Below are positions 9,240 through 18,759 of a stretch of 64,000 nt of DNA, in pieces (the first letter of the stretch is position 1; every line of letters starts with the position of its first letter). The translations under genes and the position numbers were made by a program. The notes beneath the pieces were generated by a model. That model searched no databases and was not told the DNA's origin. It was given only the letters and a program-made list of their open reading frames with translations. The DNA comes from Propionispira raffinosivorans DSM 20765 (GTDB lineage Bacteria; Bacillota; Negativicutes; Selenomonadales; Selenomonadaceae), in contig NZ_KB905841.1 of assembly GCF_000381065.1 (NCBI RefSeq), positions 158,477 through 222,476 on the forward strand, given 5' to 3'.

Positions 9240-11298
9240 GCTCAGATATATTCCTCCTTTTAGAGGAAAACAACCTCTGCCAGCCATGAACTACAAGCAT
9301 CGCAATGATGCCCAGACCAGCTCCCAAAACAATTCCACCAACACCGCGATCAAATGACATCATAAATGGTGTACGCATATGGGCGAAAGTTTCGACAAGC
9401 GAACCTTGACCAATCGTCGCAAACACCACTAAGACAAAAAAGATAATCGTCGGCCATTTGCGATAAAAAGCGAGTACTGCCAGCATAAAAGCCGGATGCC
9501 CAATTAAGAGTTCCTTTGAACGTGGTCTGGCATATAATAATTGTTCCAAGAATGCTCTAAACTTGAGTTCAATTCCTGGTACTGGCATACCTTCGGTATG
9601 ACCCGAACGGCCAATAAAAACAATAACGACAACCACTGCAAAGAAAAAAGCCATTAAAGATTTTATATAAACTGGTGTGTTAAGAATTTTTTTAACTTGT
9701 GCCATAATGCTTTCCGTAGAATCTGTACTGCCATCAAAGATATTATACCGACGCAAAAATGCAATCGAAACAAGAATAATTGGCAAAATAAATGTCAATT
9801 TTATGCCCCGGAAAATATTTACTTCCAGTAAATACTGCACATCAGCTAAAATCCCCGACACATAAGCCGCTCCAACAAAAGAAAGTATCCCTGTCACAAA
9901 CAAAGCGGCTACACCCGTACCAATAATTTTAAGCATCGAACTGTTTTCAGCTAAACGAATACCGCGGATCTGATCCAGCAGCCAAATTACAGCCAAGGCT
10001 GGGAATAAATTTGCACTGGCAAGCGCTGTCAAAGTACGAACCGATGCACCATGGCCCATGGCTAACGGAACAATGAAGCAAATAGAAAGCACAGCAAAAA
10101 GCAAATACTGCTGGTTTTCTTTAAAAGCTGGCAGAATGAGTCTTAAATAAAGCACAATTGCTGCCGCAACCCCCAGCATCATAATCATTCGTAAAATATT
10201 GCTCGCATTATAATTTTCAAAAGTTCCGGCTTTACCAAGCGTAAAACCACTTCTTTGTAAAATATCGCGCGTATCACTAAAATATTTTAAATTTGTTGCC
10301 AAAAGAGACATATTACCTTCTGGTTTTTCATAAATTCGCATAAGATCAATTCGGATATTCCGTTCCTCATCGGTATTGGCCCAGCGTTCTACCGCTGTAG
10401 CAATTTTGAGTTTCGGTTGTTCATCTTTGGGAATCGAATACACCCTTGCCGCTTTATAATCAAGCGCCTGTGCTAGTTCCATCAACCCATCCTGTTTATA
10501 AAATTGCAGTTGCGTCGTATGCTCAATCATGCCCAGCGTGATACCACGAGTCTTAAAATAGTCTACTGTCGCATCAAGCTGAGTCGGACTTCCCAAAGTC
10601 TGATCACCAGAAAAGATGATATCGGATATATTGATGCCGTCAAGACGCTTGAAAACAGCATCTACATCGTCTTTGCTAACATCCGAATAATTACTTGGCC
10701 GGGCAATAACATAAAAGCCTGCCGCATTAACAAGTTTCATCTCATCAGTTGGCATACCAAGATTCATTTTTAAAAACTGCTCATAATTTACTTTTAGTGC
10801 CAAAACTTCTTCCCTGCCAACCTGCAAAGATTGTACACGGTCACTGCCAAGACGACGCAGTAAATCTTCTTTCAGCTCAACAAAAGTTTGTTTATCATTG
10901 CCAGTCACATAGACATCCGCCCCTTGGATCACCCCTGCATCAACCAACTGACGCCAGTTCGGATCAATTAAGGAACCATTGTGATATTTTTGCAAAATCT
11001 CACTACCGGCCGTCGCACTGGCTTTGCCGTTTTCATTAAACTTTTTAAAAGTCGTTTCATATACCGCCAAAGATGTAATTCCTGCATCTTTCGCTTTTTG
11101 CAGCATCGTGTCAATTGGTATACCTTCCATTTGAGCCAATTGCACTAAACCTTCATAATCAATCGCCATTTCAACGGACATGTTATTTTTCTCAACTTGA
11201 TAGCGCTGTATATTAACAATCATCGCTGCCACTAAACCCACAATAATAAAAGCTATCAGCCATCGACTATACTTGAAAATCTTCAATTTCTTCTCCAC
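9232..11298 (-). CDS. DUF5693 multispanning membrane protein
   Basis: The 688-residue protein has an N-terminal membrane anchor (about 13-30), a large extracytoplasmic domain (about 31-370), then about eight hydrophobic segments to the C terminus. The soluble part has an alternating alpha/beta pattern like sugar- or polysaccharide-processing barrels. I recognise it as the DUF5693 family that neighbours csaB in Firmicutes; its biochemical role is unknown, and a job in secondary cell-wall polysaccharide handling is only inferred from context. GTG at 11298 has no spaced ribosome site. TTG at 11286, eight bases after AAGGTGG, is a credible alternative start. Confidence 0.8.
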   Translation of the reverse strand: MEKKLKIFKYSRWLIAFIIVGLVAAMIVNIQRYQVEKNNMSVEMAIDYEGLVQLAQMEGIPIDTMLQKAKDAGITSLAVYETTFKKFNENGKASATAGSEILQKYHNGSLIDPNWRQLVDAGVIQGADVYVTGNDKQTFVELKEDLLRRLGSDRVQSLQVGREEVLALKVNYEQFLKMNLGMPTDEMKLVNAAGFYVIARPSNYSDVSKDDVDAVFKRLDGINISDIIFSGDQTLGSPTQLDATVDYFKTRGITLGMIEHTTQLQFYKQDGLMELAQALDYKAARVYSIPKDEQPKLKIATAVERWANTDEERNIRIDLMRIYEKPEGNMSLLATNLKYFSDTRDILQRSGFTLGKAGTFENYNASNILRMIMMLGVAAAIVLYLRLILPAFKENQQYLLFAVLSICFIVPLAMGHGASVRTLTALASANLFPALAVIWLLDQIRGIRLAENSSMLKIIGTGVAALFVTGILSFVGAAYVSGILADVQYLLEVNIFRGIKLTFILPIILVSIAFLRRYNIFDGSTDSTESIMAQVKKILNTPVYIKSLMAFFFAVVVVIVFIGRSGHTEGMPVPGIELKFRAFLEQLLYARPRSKELLIGHPAFMLAVLAFYRKWPTIIFFVLVVFATIGQGSLVETFAHMRTPFMMSFDRGVGGIVLGAGLGIIAMLVVHGWQRLFSSKRRNISEHE

Positions 11299-11346
11299 CT
11301 TACGAGCAAAATTCAGATATAGTACTTACTGATTGAACTGCAAATA

Positions 11347-12039
11347 CTATTCATTTTTATGATTATCGGCAGTAATGATAACTTTCCCATCTTCCTGCTC
11401 AACCTTAGTCAGCCTAACGTCAAATGGCAATTTATTCAAATCAACCAGCACTAAATCATTAAATAAATTTGATCCCATTTTACCAAGCAATGCATTTTTG
11501 ATATCTACTTTTTCCATACGGAACAAAATATGATTCTGATCCATGATCAAGCGGCCTTCCACTGTAACGGAAATTGATTTTCCTAAAAGCGGAATTCCTC
11601 CCTGAATATGGATTCGATCCGGCGTAACCTGAACCTTAACATCTTGCAGTTTATTCTCTTTTTGCGAAAGTGCCGCTGCAAGCTGCTGCTCTGACAGAAC
11701 ACCTTTCAAGGATATTTCCTCTGCGTTTTGTATGCTGAAGCGCTGAGCAAACAAAATCTGCTGCAAATCCATCTGTGCTTTATTAACATGTAAGTCAAGT
11801 TCATCAAACTGCACTTTATTCAAAGCTGCATTTTCTGCCTTGATATCAATTGTGTCAAATCGCCCCAGCAACATCATAAAAGCCGGAGACTGTTCCACAT
11901 CCGATACAACCTGCTCCGTTTGCAGACGGGTTTGCATCGCTGCAGTAAGCCGATTGGCAAATAAGGCTGGTAAAAATATTTGACCGATCCCGATTAATAG
12001 TATGATAAATATCCCTAAAATAGTCAACCCTTTGAACAT
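11347..12039 (-). CDS. DUF2993 (LmeA-like) membrane-anchored lipid-binding protein
   Basis: The 230-residue protein has one N-terminal hydrophobic segment (about 4-25), then a beta-rich extracytoplasmic domain with VDIKAENAALNKVQFDEL-type repeats and a late ITADN, as in the DUF2993/LmeA family. Members are thought to bind envelope phospholipids or lipoglycans; the role here is unknown. AGGTGAGG sits directly before the ATG at 12039; the longer frame to 12075 lacks a ribosome site. It lies between prfB and the DUF5693-csaB pair, and probably starts their transcript because a terminator separates it from prfB. Confidence 0.8.
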   Translation of the reverse strand: MFKGLTILGIFIILLIGIGQIFLPALFANRLTAAMQTRLQTEQVVSDVEQSPAFMMLLGRFDTIDIKAENAALNKVQFDELDLHVNKAQMDLQQILFAQRFSIQNAEEISLKGVLSEQQLAAALSQKENKLQDVKVQVTPDRIHIQGGIPLLGKSISVTVEGRLIMDQNHILFRMEKVDIKNALLGKMGSNLFNDLVLVDLNKLPFDVRLTKVEQEDGKVIITADNHKNE

Positions 12040-12108
12040 ATCCTCACCTGAATTCAATTTAAATTTATAGATCAAAGGAATGTATTTACCCTTAATTTCA
12101 GCAAAGAA

Positions 12109-12141
12109 AGGGACTAACTGCCTTGAAAAGCAGCAGTCCCT
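12109..12141 (-). terminator. intrinsic terminator after prfB
   Basis: The arms AGGGACT and AGTCCCT pair, extended by an inner GCTGC/GGCAG pairing, and are followed by TTTCTTT on the minus strand. The hairpin is nine bases beyond the prfB stop. Confidence 0.75.
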
Positions 12142-12149
12142 CTTGCTCT

Positions 12150-13260
12150 TTATAATTCATTGTTCGCTTTCGCCTTCAAATACGTTTCAATAAACATAGC
12201 AAGATCGCCATCCATAACAGCTTGTGTATTGCCGGTTTCCGCATTGGTCCGATGATCTTTGACCATATTATACGGTTGGAATACATACGATCGAATCTGA
12301 CTGCCCCACTCGATTTTTTGATGTTCACCATCAATTTCGGCCAGCTGATCCGCTTTTTTCTGCTGTTCCAGTTCAAACAATCTGGCTCTAAGCAGCTTCA
12401 TGCACTGAACCCTATTTTGCAGCTGTGAACGCTGCGTTTGACATTGAGCCACCGTGCCCGTTGGCAGATGTGTCATACGAACAGCCGAGTCTGTTTTATT
12501 GATATGCTGTCCGCCTGCGCCGCTGGCGCGATACGTATCAACCCGGATATCAGCCATATTAATATCTACTTCCACTGTTTCATCGATTTCCGGCATTACA
12601 TCACACGCGGAAAACGATGTATGACGGCGTGCATTCGCATCAAAAGGTGATATACGAACTAGACGATGAACCCCTTTTTCGCCTTTTAAATAACCATAGG
12701 CATTATGCCCATTGATCATGATCGTAGCTGACTTTACTCCCGCTTCATCACCTGGCAGAAAATCAATTGTTTCCACCGAAAAGCCATTGCGTTCAGCCCA
12801 GCGCCCATACATCCTAAGCAGCATCTGTGTCCAGTCCTGCGCTTCTGTTCCACCAGCACCAGCATGTAATGTCAAAATGGCATTATTGGCATCATATTCT
12901 TCCGACAGCATGACATCGAGTTCCAATTGATCAATGGCCTGTTGAATGGATTTAATCGTGCTGGTAATTTCACCATACACACTTTCATCCTTATCCTCCA
13001 TGCCCATTTCCCAAAGGAGCTGCATATCTTCATACTTTGCCTGAAGCGCTTTATATTTTTCTACACTATCTTTAACGCCATTCAGTTCCATGGTGATCTT
13101 TTGTGCATAATCAGAATCATCCCAGAAACTCGGTTCGCCCATCTTATATTCAAGTTCTGCTATTTTTTCTTCTTTATGAGCGACGTCAAAGTGAAGTCCC
13201 CATTTGTTCAAGCTTTTTTCCCATATCGACAATGGTTATCTTTAAATCTTCTAAAAGCAC
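12150..13260 (-). CDS. prfB: peptide chain release factor 2, expressed by programmed +1 frameshift
   Basis: RF2 releases peptides at UGA and UAA. The gene is in two frames. ORF1 starts at GTG 13260 (GGAG nine bases upstream), encodes 24 residues and ends at an in-frame TGA at 13188-13186 within CTTTGAC. A +1 slip on CTT continues in the frame reading LDVAHKEEKIAELE and runs to 12150. The joined product is about 369 residues. The release motif GAGGQ is present, and the SPF anticodon tripeptide (RISPFD) identifies RF2 rather than RF1. The frame that runs unbroken up to 13232 gives an N-terminus (MSIWEKSLNKWG) that is a frame artefact. GGGG lies six bases before the slip codon. Scarce RF2 lets the ribosome pause at its own UGA, so the gene regulates itself. 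Confidence 0.95.
13182..13191 (-). promoter_or_regulatory. prfB programmed +1 frameshift site
   Basis: The minus strand reads CTT TGA C, the conserved RF2 recoding heptamer. Reading CTT then TGA stops translation; slipping one base reads CTT GAC GTC and enters the main frame. Both frames fit the family sequence exactly on either side of this point. Confidence 0.93.
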
Positions 13261-13298
13261 GTTTATCAACTCCAAAAATATATTTAAGGGCGGTCTGC

Positions 13299-15824
13299 TT
13301 ATTTATCGCGACCGCAGCAATTCTTGTATTTTTTCCCGCTGCCACATGGACACAAATCATTGCGCCCTACATGTTCTTTATTGACAACTGGTTTTTGTTT
13401 CGTTTCAGCTTCCGGTTCTTCTTCCCCACGGGATTCTTTGGCATTTTTCAAATGATCCTCTGGCTGAGGCTGCTGCGCAACAATATTGACTCTAAACATA
13501 AGTTTAGCAATATCTTGTTGAATCGTATCAATCATTTCCTGGAAAACATCATACGCTTCAATTTTATATTCAATCAACGGATTTCTTTGACCATAGGCAC
13601 GCAAATTAATACCTTCACGCAGCATATCCATATGATCAAGATGTTCCATCCATTTTCCATCGACTACTTTCAGCATAACAACTTTTTCAAGTTCGCGCAT
13701 ATTTTCTTCACCGAATAAAATTTCGCGTTCATGATATGCTGTTTCTGCCACGGTACGCAAATAATCACTAAGCTCATCACGGCTCATCACTTCAAGTTCT
13801 GCTTTAACCAATTTACCGTCTGGGGCAAAAATGTCATTGGCCTCTTTAATCAGACCATCAAGATCCCATTCTTCCGGGTACAATTTCTCATTTGCAAAAT
13901 TATCCATGGCAGCATCAATGATCTGCTGAAGCATTCCCATGATATTATCACGTAAATTTTCCCCCAGCAAAATTTGACGGCGCTGACCATAAATCACTTC
14001 ACGCTGCTGATTCATAACATCATCGTACTCAAGCACATGTTTACGAATATCGAAATTACGTGCTTCGACTTTCTTCTGAGCCTGTTCAATCGAACGACTA
14101 ATCAGTTTATGCTCGATTGGTTCATCTTCTTCCATACCCAGTTTATCCATAATGGCCGCAATATTATCTGAACCAAACAAACGCATCAGATCGTCTTCCA
14201 GTGACAGATAAAATCTGGAAGACCCTGGGTCTCCCTGACGGCCAGCACGACCACGCAGCTGGTTATCAATACGACGTGACTCATGACGTTCTGTACCAAT
14301 AATATGCAGACCGCCCAGTTCCACAACGCCCTCGCCCAAAACAATATCCGTACCACGCCCAGCCATATTGGTTGCGATGGTAACAGCACCTTTTTGTCCG
14401 GCACCGGAAATGATCTGTGCTTCCATTTCATGATATTTCGCATTCAATACGTTATGCGGCACACCCTTTTTTTTCAACACCTGACTAAGTTCTTCCGACT
14501 GCACAATAGAAGTCGTACCCACGAGAACCGGCTGTCCCTTGCGATGTGATTCCGTTATAGCATTGACAACTGCGTTATACTTAGCCCGTTTCGTCTTATA
14601 AATCGTATCTGGAAAATCTTTACGCGCAATCGCCTGGTTGGTTGGAATCACAATTACCGGCAATTTGTATATTTTTAAGAATTCATCTTCTTCTGTTTTA
14701 GCTGTCCCAGTCATCCCGCTCAGCTTCTTATACATCCTGAAATAATTCTGGAATGTAATGGTTGCCAGTGTTTGTGATTCACGCTGGATCGTTACCTGTT
14801 CCTTAGCTTCAATAGCCTGATGCAGACCATCTGAATAACGGCGGCCAAACATTAAACGCCCCGTAAATTCATCCACAATCACGACTTCATCTTCACGAAC
14901 CACGTAATCGCGATCACGCTTCATCAAAGCTTTGGCTCTTAATGCCTGCGTAAAACAATGTGACATTTCAATATTTGCACTATCATAAAGATTTTTTACA
15001 TTTAATGATTTTTCAACTTTAGCAATGGCTGTTTCATTTGGCAGCACAGCTTTTTCTTTTTCATTTAATGTGTAATCTGTACCTTCCACGAGCGGTGCAA
15101 CTGCCAGTGCCATAATACGATACATATCGGTTGACTTATCACCAGGGCCGGAAATAATCAGTGGTGTTCTTGCTTCATCAACCAGAATACTATCTACTTC
15201 ATCGACAATTGCATAATTAAGCGGACGCTGTACCATTTGATCTTTATAAATAACCATATTATCCCGCAAGTAATCAAACCCGTACTCATTATTCGTACCA
15301 AACGTAACATCGCAGTCATACGCATGTTTCCGTTCCGGGAAATCCATATCATGGACTATTAATCCAACCGTCAACCCTAAAAACTGGTATAAGCGTCCCA
15401 TCCATTCGCTGTCACGTTTTGCCAAATAATCATTGACTGTTATCAAATGGACACCTTTGCCTGTGAGTGCATTTAAGTAGGTAGGTAATGTCCCAACAAG
15501 AGTTTTACCTTCACCTGTACGCATTTCAGCAATATGCCCTTCATGCAGACAAATACCACCCAGCATCTGCACATCAAAATGCCGCATGCCAAGTACACGG
15601 TGTGAAGCTTCTCTTACAACTGCAAAAGCTTCCGGCAAAATATCATCTAACGTTTCACCATTTTCCAAACGACGTTTAAACTGAGCTGTCTTACCGCATA
15701 AAGATCCATCACTCAGTCCCTGCAAGTCAGCTTCCAGTGTATTTATTTTATCTACAATTTCCTGCATACGTTTTATTTCTGCTTCATTATTATCGCCTAA
15801 AAACTTTTTTAAAAACCCGAACAA
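13299..15824 (-). CDS. secA: preprotein translocase ATPase SecA
   Basis: SecA is the motor that drives unfolded preproteins through SecYEG. The 841-residue protein has Walker A TGEGKTLV (about 100), the DEVDS DEAD box, helicase motif [13 protein letters not shown], and a C-terminal SEC-C zinc motif [13 protein letters not shown] for SecB or ribosome contact. The start is TTG at 15824 with GGAG nine bases upstream, giving the normal [19 protein letters not shown] opening. prfB follows after 38 bases, so the two are probably co-transcribed, the usual Firmicute arrangement. Confidence 0.97.
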   Translation of the reverse strand: MFGFLKKFLGDNNEAEIKRMQEIVDKINTLEADLQGLSDGSLCGKTAQFKRRLENGETLDDILPEAFAVVREASHRVLGMRHFDVQMLGGICLHEGHIAEMRTGEGKTLVGTLPTYLNALTGKGVHLITVNDYLAKRDSEWMGRLYQFLGLTVGLIVHDMDFPERKHAYDCDVTFGTNNEYGFDYLRDNMVIYKDQMVQRPLNYAIVDEVDSILVDEARTPLIISGPGDKSTDMYRIMALAVAPLVEGTDYTLNEKEKAVLPNETAIAKVEKSLNVKNLYDSANIEMSHCFTQALRAKALMKRDRDYVVREDEVVIVDEFTGRLMFGRRYSDGLHQAIEAKEQVTIQRESQTLATITFQNYFRMYKKLSGMTGTAKTEEDEFLKIYKLPVIVIPTNQAIARKDFPDTIYKTKRAKYNAVVNAITESHRKGQPVLVGTTSIVQSEELSQVLKKKGVPHNVLNAKYHEMEAQIISGAGQKGAVTIATNMAGRGTDIVLGEGVVELGGLHIIGTERHESRRIDNQLRGRAGRQGDPGSSRFYLSLEDDLMRLFGSDNIAAIMDKLGMEEDEPIEHKLISRSIEQAQKKVEARNFDIRKHVLEYDDVMNQQREVIYGQRRQILLGENLRDNIMGMLQQIIDAAMDNFANEKLYPEEWDLDGLIKEANDIFAPDGKLVKAELEVMSRDELSDYLRTVAETAYHEREILFGEENMRELEKVVMLKVVDGKWMEHLDHMDMLREGINLRAYGQRNPLIEYKIEAYDVFQEMIDTIQQDIAKLMFRVNIVAQQPQPEDHLKNAKESRGEEEPEAETKQKPVVNKEHVGRNDLCPCGSGKKYKNCCGRDK

Positions 15825-15965
15825 TCAGAATCACTCCTCGAAATTTGCACATACTAGTGCCACTATTAAGCCTATCCTACGATTTTATCAAACTATCTGG
15901 TATAAGTCAAAAAATATATACAAGTTTACTCATGAAATAACAGCTTTTTCTTATAAATATAAATT

Positions 15966-16025
15966 AAAAAGGCCCCACCGATGACCTGTTTCCTTTAAAA
16001 GAGACATGTCACACGGCAAGACCTT
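15966..16025 (-). terminator. long intrinsic terminator after hpf
   Basis: Twelve outer base pairs (16025-16014 with 15980-15969, several G-U) plus partial inner pairing form a tall hairpin followed by TTTTTA on the minus strand, ending the hpf message. Confidence 0.8.
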
Positions 16026-16049
16026 TTGATCATTTTAATTTACAAACCT

Positions 16050-16592
16050 TTATAGACCTGATTCAATCAAACCATAATTACCATCTTTACGACGATATAC
16101 TACATTCGTTTCATTGCTTTCAGAATCCCGAAATACAAAAAAATCATGATTCACAAGATTCATTTGCATGATTGCTTCTTGAACATCCATTGGTTTGACC
16201 GCAAAACGTTTGGTCTTTACAACAGAATATTCATCATTGTCATCTTCTGTATTTGAAATAACCGGTGGCACCATTGCTTCTGTCTTAAAACTGCCAGCAC
16301 GGAATCTTTTTTCTAATTTCGTTTTATGTTTATGGATTTGTCTTTCGAGTTTTTCAATAACAAGGTCAATCGAGGTGTACATATCCATCGTTGATTCTTC
16401 GCCACGTAATAACACGCCCTGAACGGGTACAGTTACCTCTACAATATGCCGGCCTTTCGTTACGGTAAGGAGTACAGTGATTTCGCCCACTTTGTCAAAA
16501 TACTTAGTGACTTTACCCACTCTCTTTTCTACATAGTCTCTTAAAGCTGGAGTAATCTCAATGTTTTTACCTCTAATAGTGAATGTTGCCAT
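16050..16592 (-). CDS. hpf: ribosome hibernation promoting factor, long form
   Basis: Long HPF silences ribosomes in stationary phase by forming 100S dimers. The 180 residues comprise the N-terminal S30AE domain (about 1-100, starting MATFTIRGKNIEITPALRDYVEKR), a linker, and the C-terminal dimerisation domain (about 125-180, with VVKTKRFAVKPMDVQEAI and YRRKDGNYGLI). Two ATGs lie six bases apart; the second, ten bases after AAGGGG, gives the family N-terminus and was chosen. It is monocistronic between secA and the cold-shock gene, with its own terminator. A 17-base palindrome about 80 bases upstream may be a control site. Confidence 0.93.
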   Translation of the reverse strand: MATFTIRGKNIEITPALRDYVEKRVGKVTKYFDKVGEITVLLTVTKGRHIVEVTVPVQGVLLRGEESTMDMYTSIDLVIEKLERQIHKHKTKLEKRFRAGSFKTEAMVPPVISNTEDDNDEYSVVKTKRFAVKPMDVQEAIMQMNLVNHDFFVFRDSESNETNVVYRRKDGNYGLIESGL

Positions 16593-16621
16593 ATGCATCC
16601 ATCCCCTTTCCTGTATCCTAT

Positions 16622-16627
16622 ATTATA
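16622..16627 (-). promoter_or_regulatory. possible -10 element for hpf
   Basis: TATAAT on the minus strand lies about 30 bases upstream of the hpf start. No matching -35 is seen (only a T run), so this could be AT-rich background or an alternative-sigma promoter. Confidence 0.25.
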
Positions 16628-16669
16628 TATATTCTCCACCTATAAAAAAACTCCTACCTAAAGATACGA

Positions 16670-16686
16670 AAAGTTTCAGAAACTTT
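16670..16686. promoter_or_regulatory. 17-bp palindrome upstream of hpf
   Basis: AAAGTTTCAGAAACTTT is a perfect inverted repeat with 8-base arms and one central base, in the 254-base hpf-csp interval. It could be an operator or a short RNA hairpin in a long hpf leader. No known regulator site was recognised. Confidence 0.4.
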
Positions 16687-16794
16687 ACAATTATTTTCCA
16701 TAATTTTTATAATTATGTCCATATGTTACAATTTTCCTATAATTTTGCAGTCTATAATGTAGAATGAATCCCCGTGCTTATTTTTCGGCACAAT

Positions 16795-16828
16795 AAAAAA
16801 CCCGGATTAGGTTTATCCTAATCCGGGT
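16795..16828 (-). terminator. intrinsic terminator after the cold-shock gene
   Basis: A perfect 12-bp stem (ACCCGGATTAGG with CCTAATCCGGGT) has a 5-base loop and is followed by six T on the minus strand. Confidence 0.93.
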
Positions 16829-16852
16829 CCGCATAAATTAAATTAGACCAAA

Positions 16853-17053
16853 TTACGCAGTTTTTGTTACATTCGATGCCTGTGGGCCTCTAGCGCCTTC
16901 AACAATCTCGAATTCAACGCCTTGTCCTTCAGTTAAGGTTTTAAAACCTTCATCCTGAATTGCGGAGAAATGTACGAATACATCGCCACCATCTTCTCTT
17001 TCAATGAAACCATAACCTTTTTCTGCGCTAAACCATTTTACTTTACCAACCAT
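16853..17053 (-). CDS. cold-shock protein, CspA family
   Basis: This 66-residue OB-fold RNA chaperone binds single-stranded RNA and DNA. RNP1 is KGYGFIE and RNP2 is VFVHFSAI; the opening [16 protein letters not shown] is typical. AGGAGG lies eight bases before the ATG. The gene is monocistronic, with a strong terminator and a promoter about 105 bases upstream, so it has a long leader as is usual for csp genes. Confidence 0.96.
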   Translation of the reverse strand: MVGKVKWFSAEKGYGFIEREDGGDVFVHFSAIQDEGFKTLTEGQGVEFEIVEGARGPQASNVTKTA

Positions 17054-17166
17054 TTGAAACTCCTCCTACAAATAAACTGGGCCTATCAGTGGCCACGCTT
17101 TATATTATAAAGCTCTTACTTGCATATGTCAACGACTTTCTCCCCTGCTTCGTTAGAGTATACATT

Positions 17167-17196
17167 ATTATTTAAAGCGCTTTCATAATCTGTCAA
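17167..17196 (-). promoter_or_regulatory. candidate csp promoter with cre-like palindrome
   Basis: The minus strand has TTGACA (17196-17191), an 18-base spacer, and AATAAT (17172-17167). The spacer contains GAAAGCGCTTT, part of a 14-base site at 17172-17185 that matches the CcpA cre consensus at all but one or two positions. The interval 17054-17234 otherwise shows nothing. Confidence 0.5.
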
Positions 17197-17234
17197 TACA
17201 GAATCATTACTACGTAATTTAGTGTCAATTTATA

Positions 17235-17954
17235 TCATAAAACTTTCGACAAAAACAATTTTGTTCTTTCCTCATGCGGGTGTTCAAAGATAACGGCCGG
17301 TGCAGCCTGTTCAACAATTTTCCCATCATCAACAAATAAAACCCGGTCACCAACTTCACGGGCGAATCCCATTTCATGGGTTACAACAACCATCGTCATG
17401 CCCTCTTTTGCAAGCTTCTTCATTACCTCCAGCACTTCATTGACCATTTCCGGATCAAGAGCTGACGTTGGTTCATCAAAGAGCATAATTTTCGGTTTCA
17501 TGGCCAAAGCTCTGGCAATTGCGACACGTTGCTGCTGACCACCCGATAGCTGCGCCGGATAGACCTGCGCTTTCTCGGAAAGCCCTACTTTTTCCAACAG
17601 AGCAAGTGCATCCTCTCTGGCAGCATCTTTTGATAATTTACGAACTTTCATAGGTGCTAAAAGAATGTTTTCCAAAACCGTCATATGAGGAAACAAATTA
17701 AACCTTTGAAAAACCATTCCCACTTCTTCACGGACTTTATTAATATTGGACTCATTATTGAGCGGAATTTTATCCACCACAATTTCACCTGCAGTTGGTT
17801 CTTCAAGATAATTAATGCAGCGCAGCAGCGTACTTTTCCCCGATCCGCTTGGTCCTATAATAACAACAACTTCTTTTTCAGCAATCGATACATCAATCCC
17901 CTTGAGGACTTTAATCTCGCCAAATGCCTTATAGAGATTTTTAATGTCTATCAT
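17235..17954 (-). CDS. polar amino-acid ABC transporter ATP-binding protein (GlnQ type)
   Basis: This is the cytoplasmic ATPase of an amino-acid importer. The 239 residues contain Walker [11 protein letters not shown]-loop [15 protein letters not shown], signature LSGGQQQR, Walker [14 protein letters not shown] and the H-loop VTHEMGFA, the wording typical of the GlnQ/HisP (PAAT) family. GGAGG lies ten bases before ATG 17954, so the longer frame to 17987 is rejected. It overlaps the permease end by 14 bases. Substrate among glutamine, arginine, cystine and others cannot be settled. Confidence 0.93.
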   Translation of the reverse strand: MIDIKNLYKAFGEIKVLKGIDVSIAEKEVVVIIGPSGSGKSTLLRCINYLEEPTAGEIVVDKIPLNNESNINKVREEVGMVFQRFNLFPHMTVLENILLAPMKVRKLSKDAAREDALALLEKVGLSEKAQVYPAQLSGGQQQRVAIARALAMKPKIMLFDEPTSALDPEMVNEVLEVMKKLAKEGMTMVVVTHEMGFAREVGDRVLFVDDGKIVEQAAPAVIFEHPHEERTKLFLSKVL

Positions 17955-18606
17955 CTGTTTTATACCTCCGTTCCAAATAAGCCACAAAACGAGAAATCGT
18001 AAGTGTCATTATCAGATACAAAACGGCTACACTGAACCAGATTTCAAGCGATCCATACGTCCTCGCAATAATGAGCTGTCCACGTCTTGTCAGCTCTTCA
18101 AAACCAATCACCGAAACCAAAGATGAATCTTTGAGCAATGCAATAAACTCATTCCCCAGTGGTGGTATAACGCGTTTAAATGCCTGCGGTACGATAACAT
18201 AACGCATGGTCTGTGACCAGCTCATGCCAAGTGAGCGGCCCGCTTCCATCTGTCCTTCATCAATCGATTGGATGCCCGCTCGAAAAATCTCCGCAACATA
18301 GGCTCCGCTATTCACACTGCAAGCTGTAATCGCCGCCACAAACGGATCAATTCTCAGCCCAGTAATAACTGGCAAAGCAAAATACATCAAAAATATTTGT
18401 ACTAAAAGCGGGGTTCCTCGAATAAAATCAACGTAAACCGCCGCTAAGGCACGCAATGCCCAAAAATGTGAAATTCTTGCGATTCCCGCAAACAAACCAA
18501 TGCAAATCCCCAGACTCACGCTGATAGCTGTGATCTGTATCGTGACGAACGCACCTTCCAGCAACAGTGGAAGCGAACTTACGACCAGTGCAAAATCAAA
18601 ATCCAT
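17941..18606 (-). CDS. polar amino-acid ABC transporter permease (HisM/GlnP type)
   Basis: The membrane subunit of 221 residues has about five hydrophobic segments and the EAA loop [22 protein letters not shown] typical of PAAT permeases. The opening [23 protein letters not shown] is also characteristic. ATG 18606 has AGG nine bases upstream; ATG 18615 is directly preceded by AGG and is a weaker start. It lies between the solute-binding gene and the ATPase, and a single permease gene implies a homodimeric channel. Confidence 0.92.
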   Translation of the reverse strand: MDFDFALVVSSLPLLLEGAFVTIQITAISVSLGICIGLFAGIARISHFWALRALAAVYVDFIRGTPLLVQIFLMYFALPVITGLRIDPFVAAITACSVNSGAYVAEIFRAGIQSIDEGQMEAGRSLGMSWSQTMRYVIVPQAFKRVIPPLGNEFIALLKDSSLVSVIGFEELTRRGQLIIARTYGSLEIWFSVAVLYLIMTLTISRFVAYLERRYKTDDRH

Positions 18607-18706
18607 CCTCTTCATCCTAACTATTAATTTTTATTGACAAAATCATGTATAAATATGCTGATTTAATTATATTTCACTCCTAAGAGACTGTCAACCGCCG
18701 AGCAGT

Positions 18707-18758
18707 CCAATGAAATATAAAAGCGGATGCCGCAGCACCCGCTTTTATATTTCATTGG
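18707..18758. terminator. very long inverted repeat between binding-protein and permease genes
   Basis: The arms CCAATGAAATATAAAAGCGG and its exact complement (20 bp) flank a 12-base centre, starting one base past the binding-protein stop. There is no T run on the minus strand. It probably acts as an mRNA-stabilising or partially terminating hairpin that raises binding protein over permease. Confidence 0.7.
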
Positions 18759-18759
18759 A

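Noticed and set aside
13188..13232. Upstream in-frame extension of prfB giving MSIWEKSLNKWG
   Set aside because: The real N-terminus is in the other frame before the CTTTGAC shift; this extension does not match RF2.
12927..13718. 263-codon open frame on the plus strand, opposite prfB and secA
   Set aside because: It is antisense to two certain genes, is very rich in Phe, Ile and His as expected for a shadow frame, and has no ribosome site or family resemblance.
16749..16760. TATAAT on the plus strand near 16754 as a promoter
   Set aside because: No plus-strand gene follows; transcription would run straight into the csp terminator and antisense to csp.
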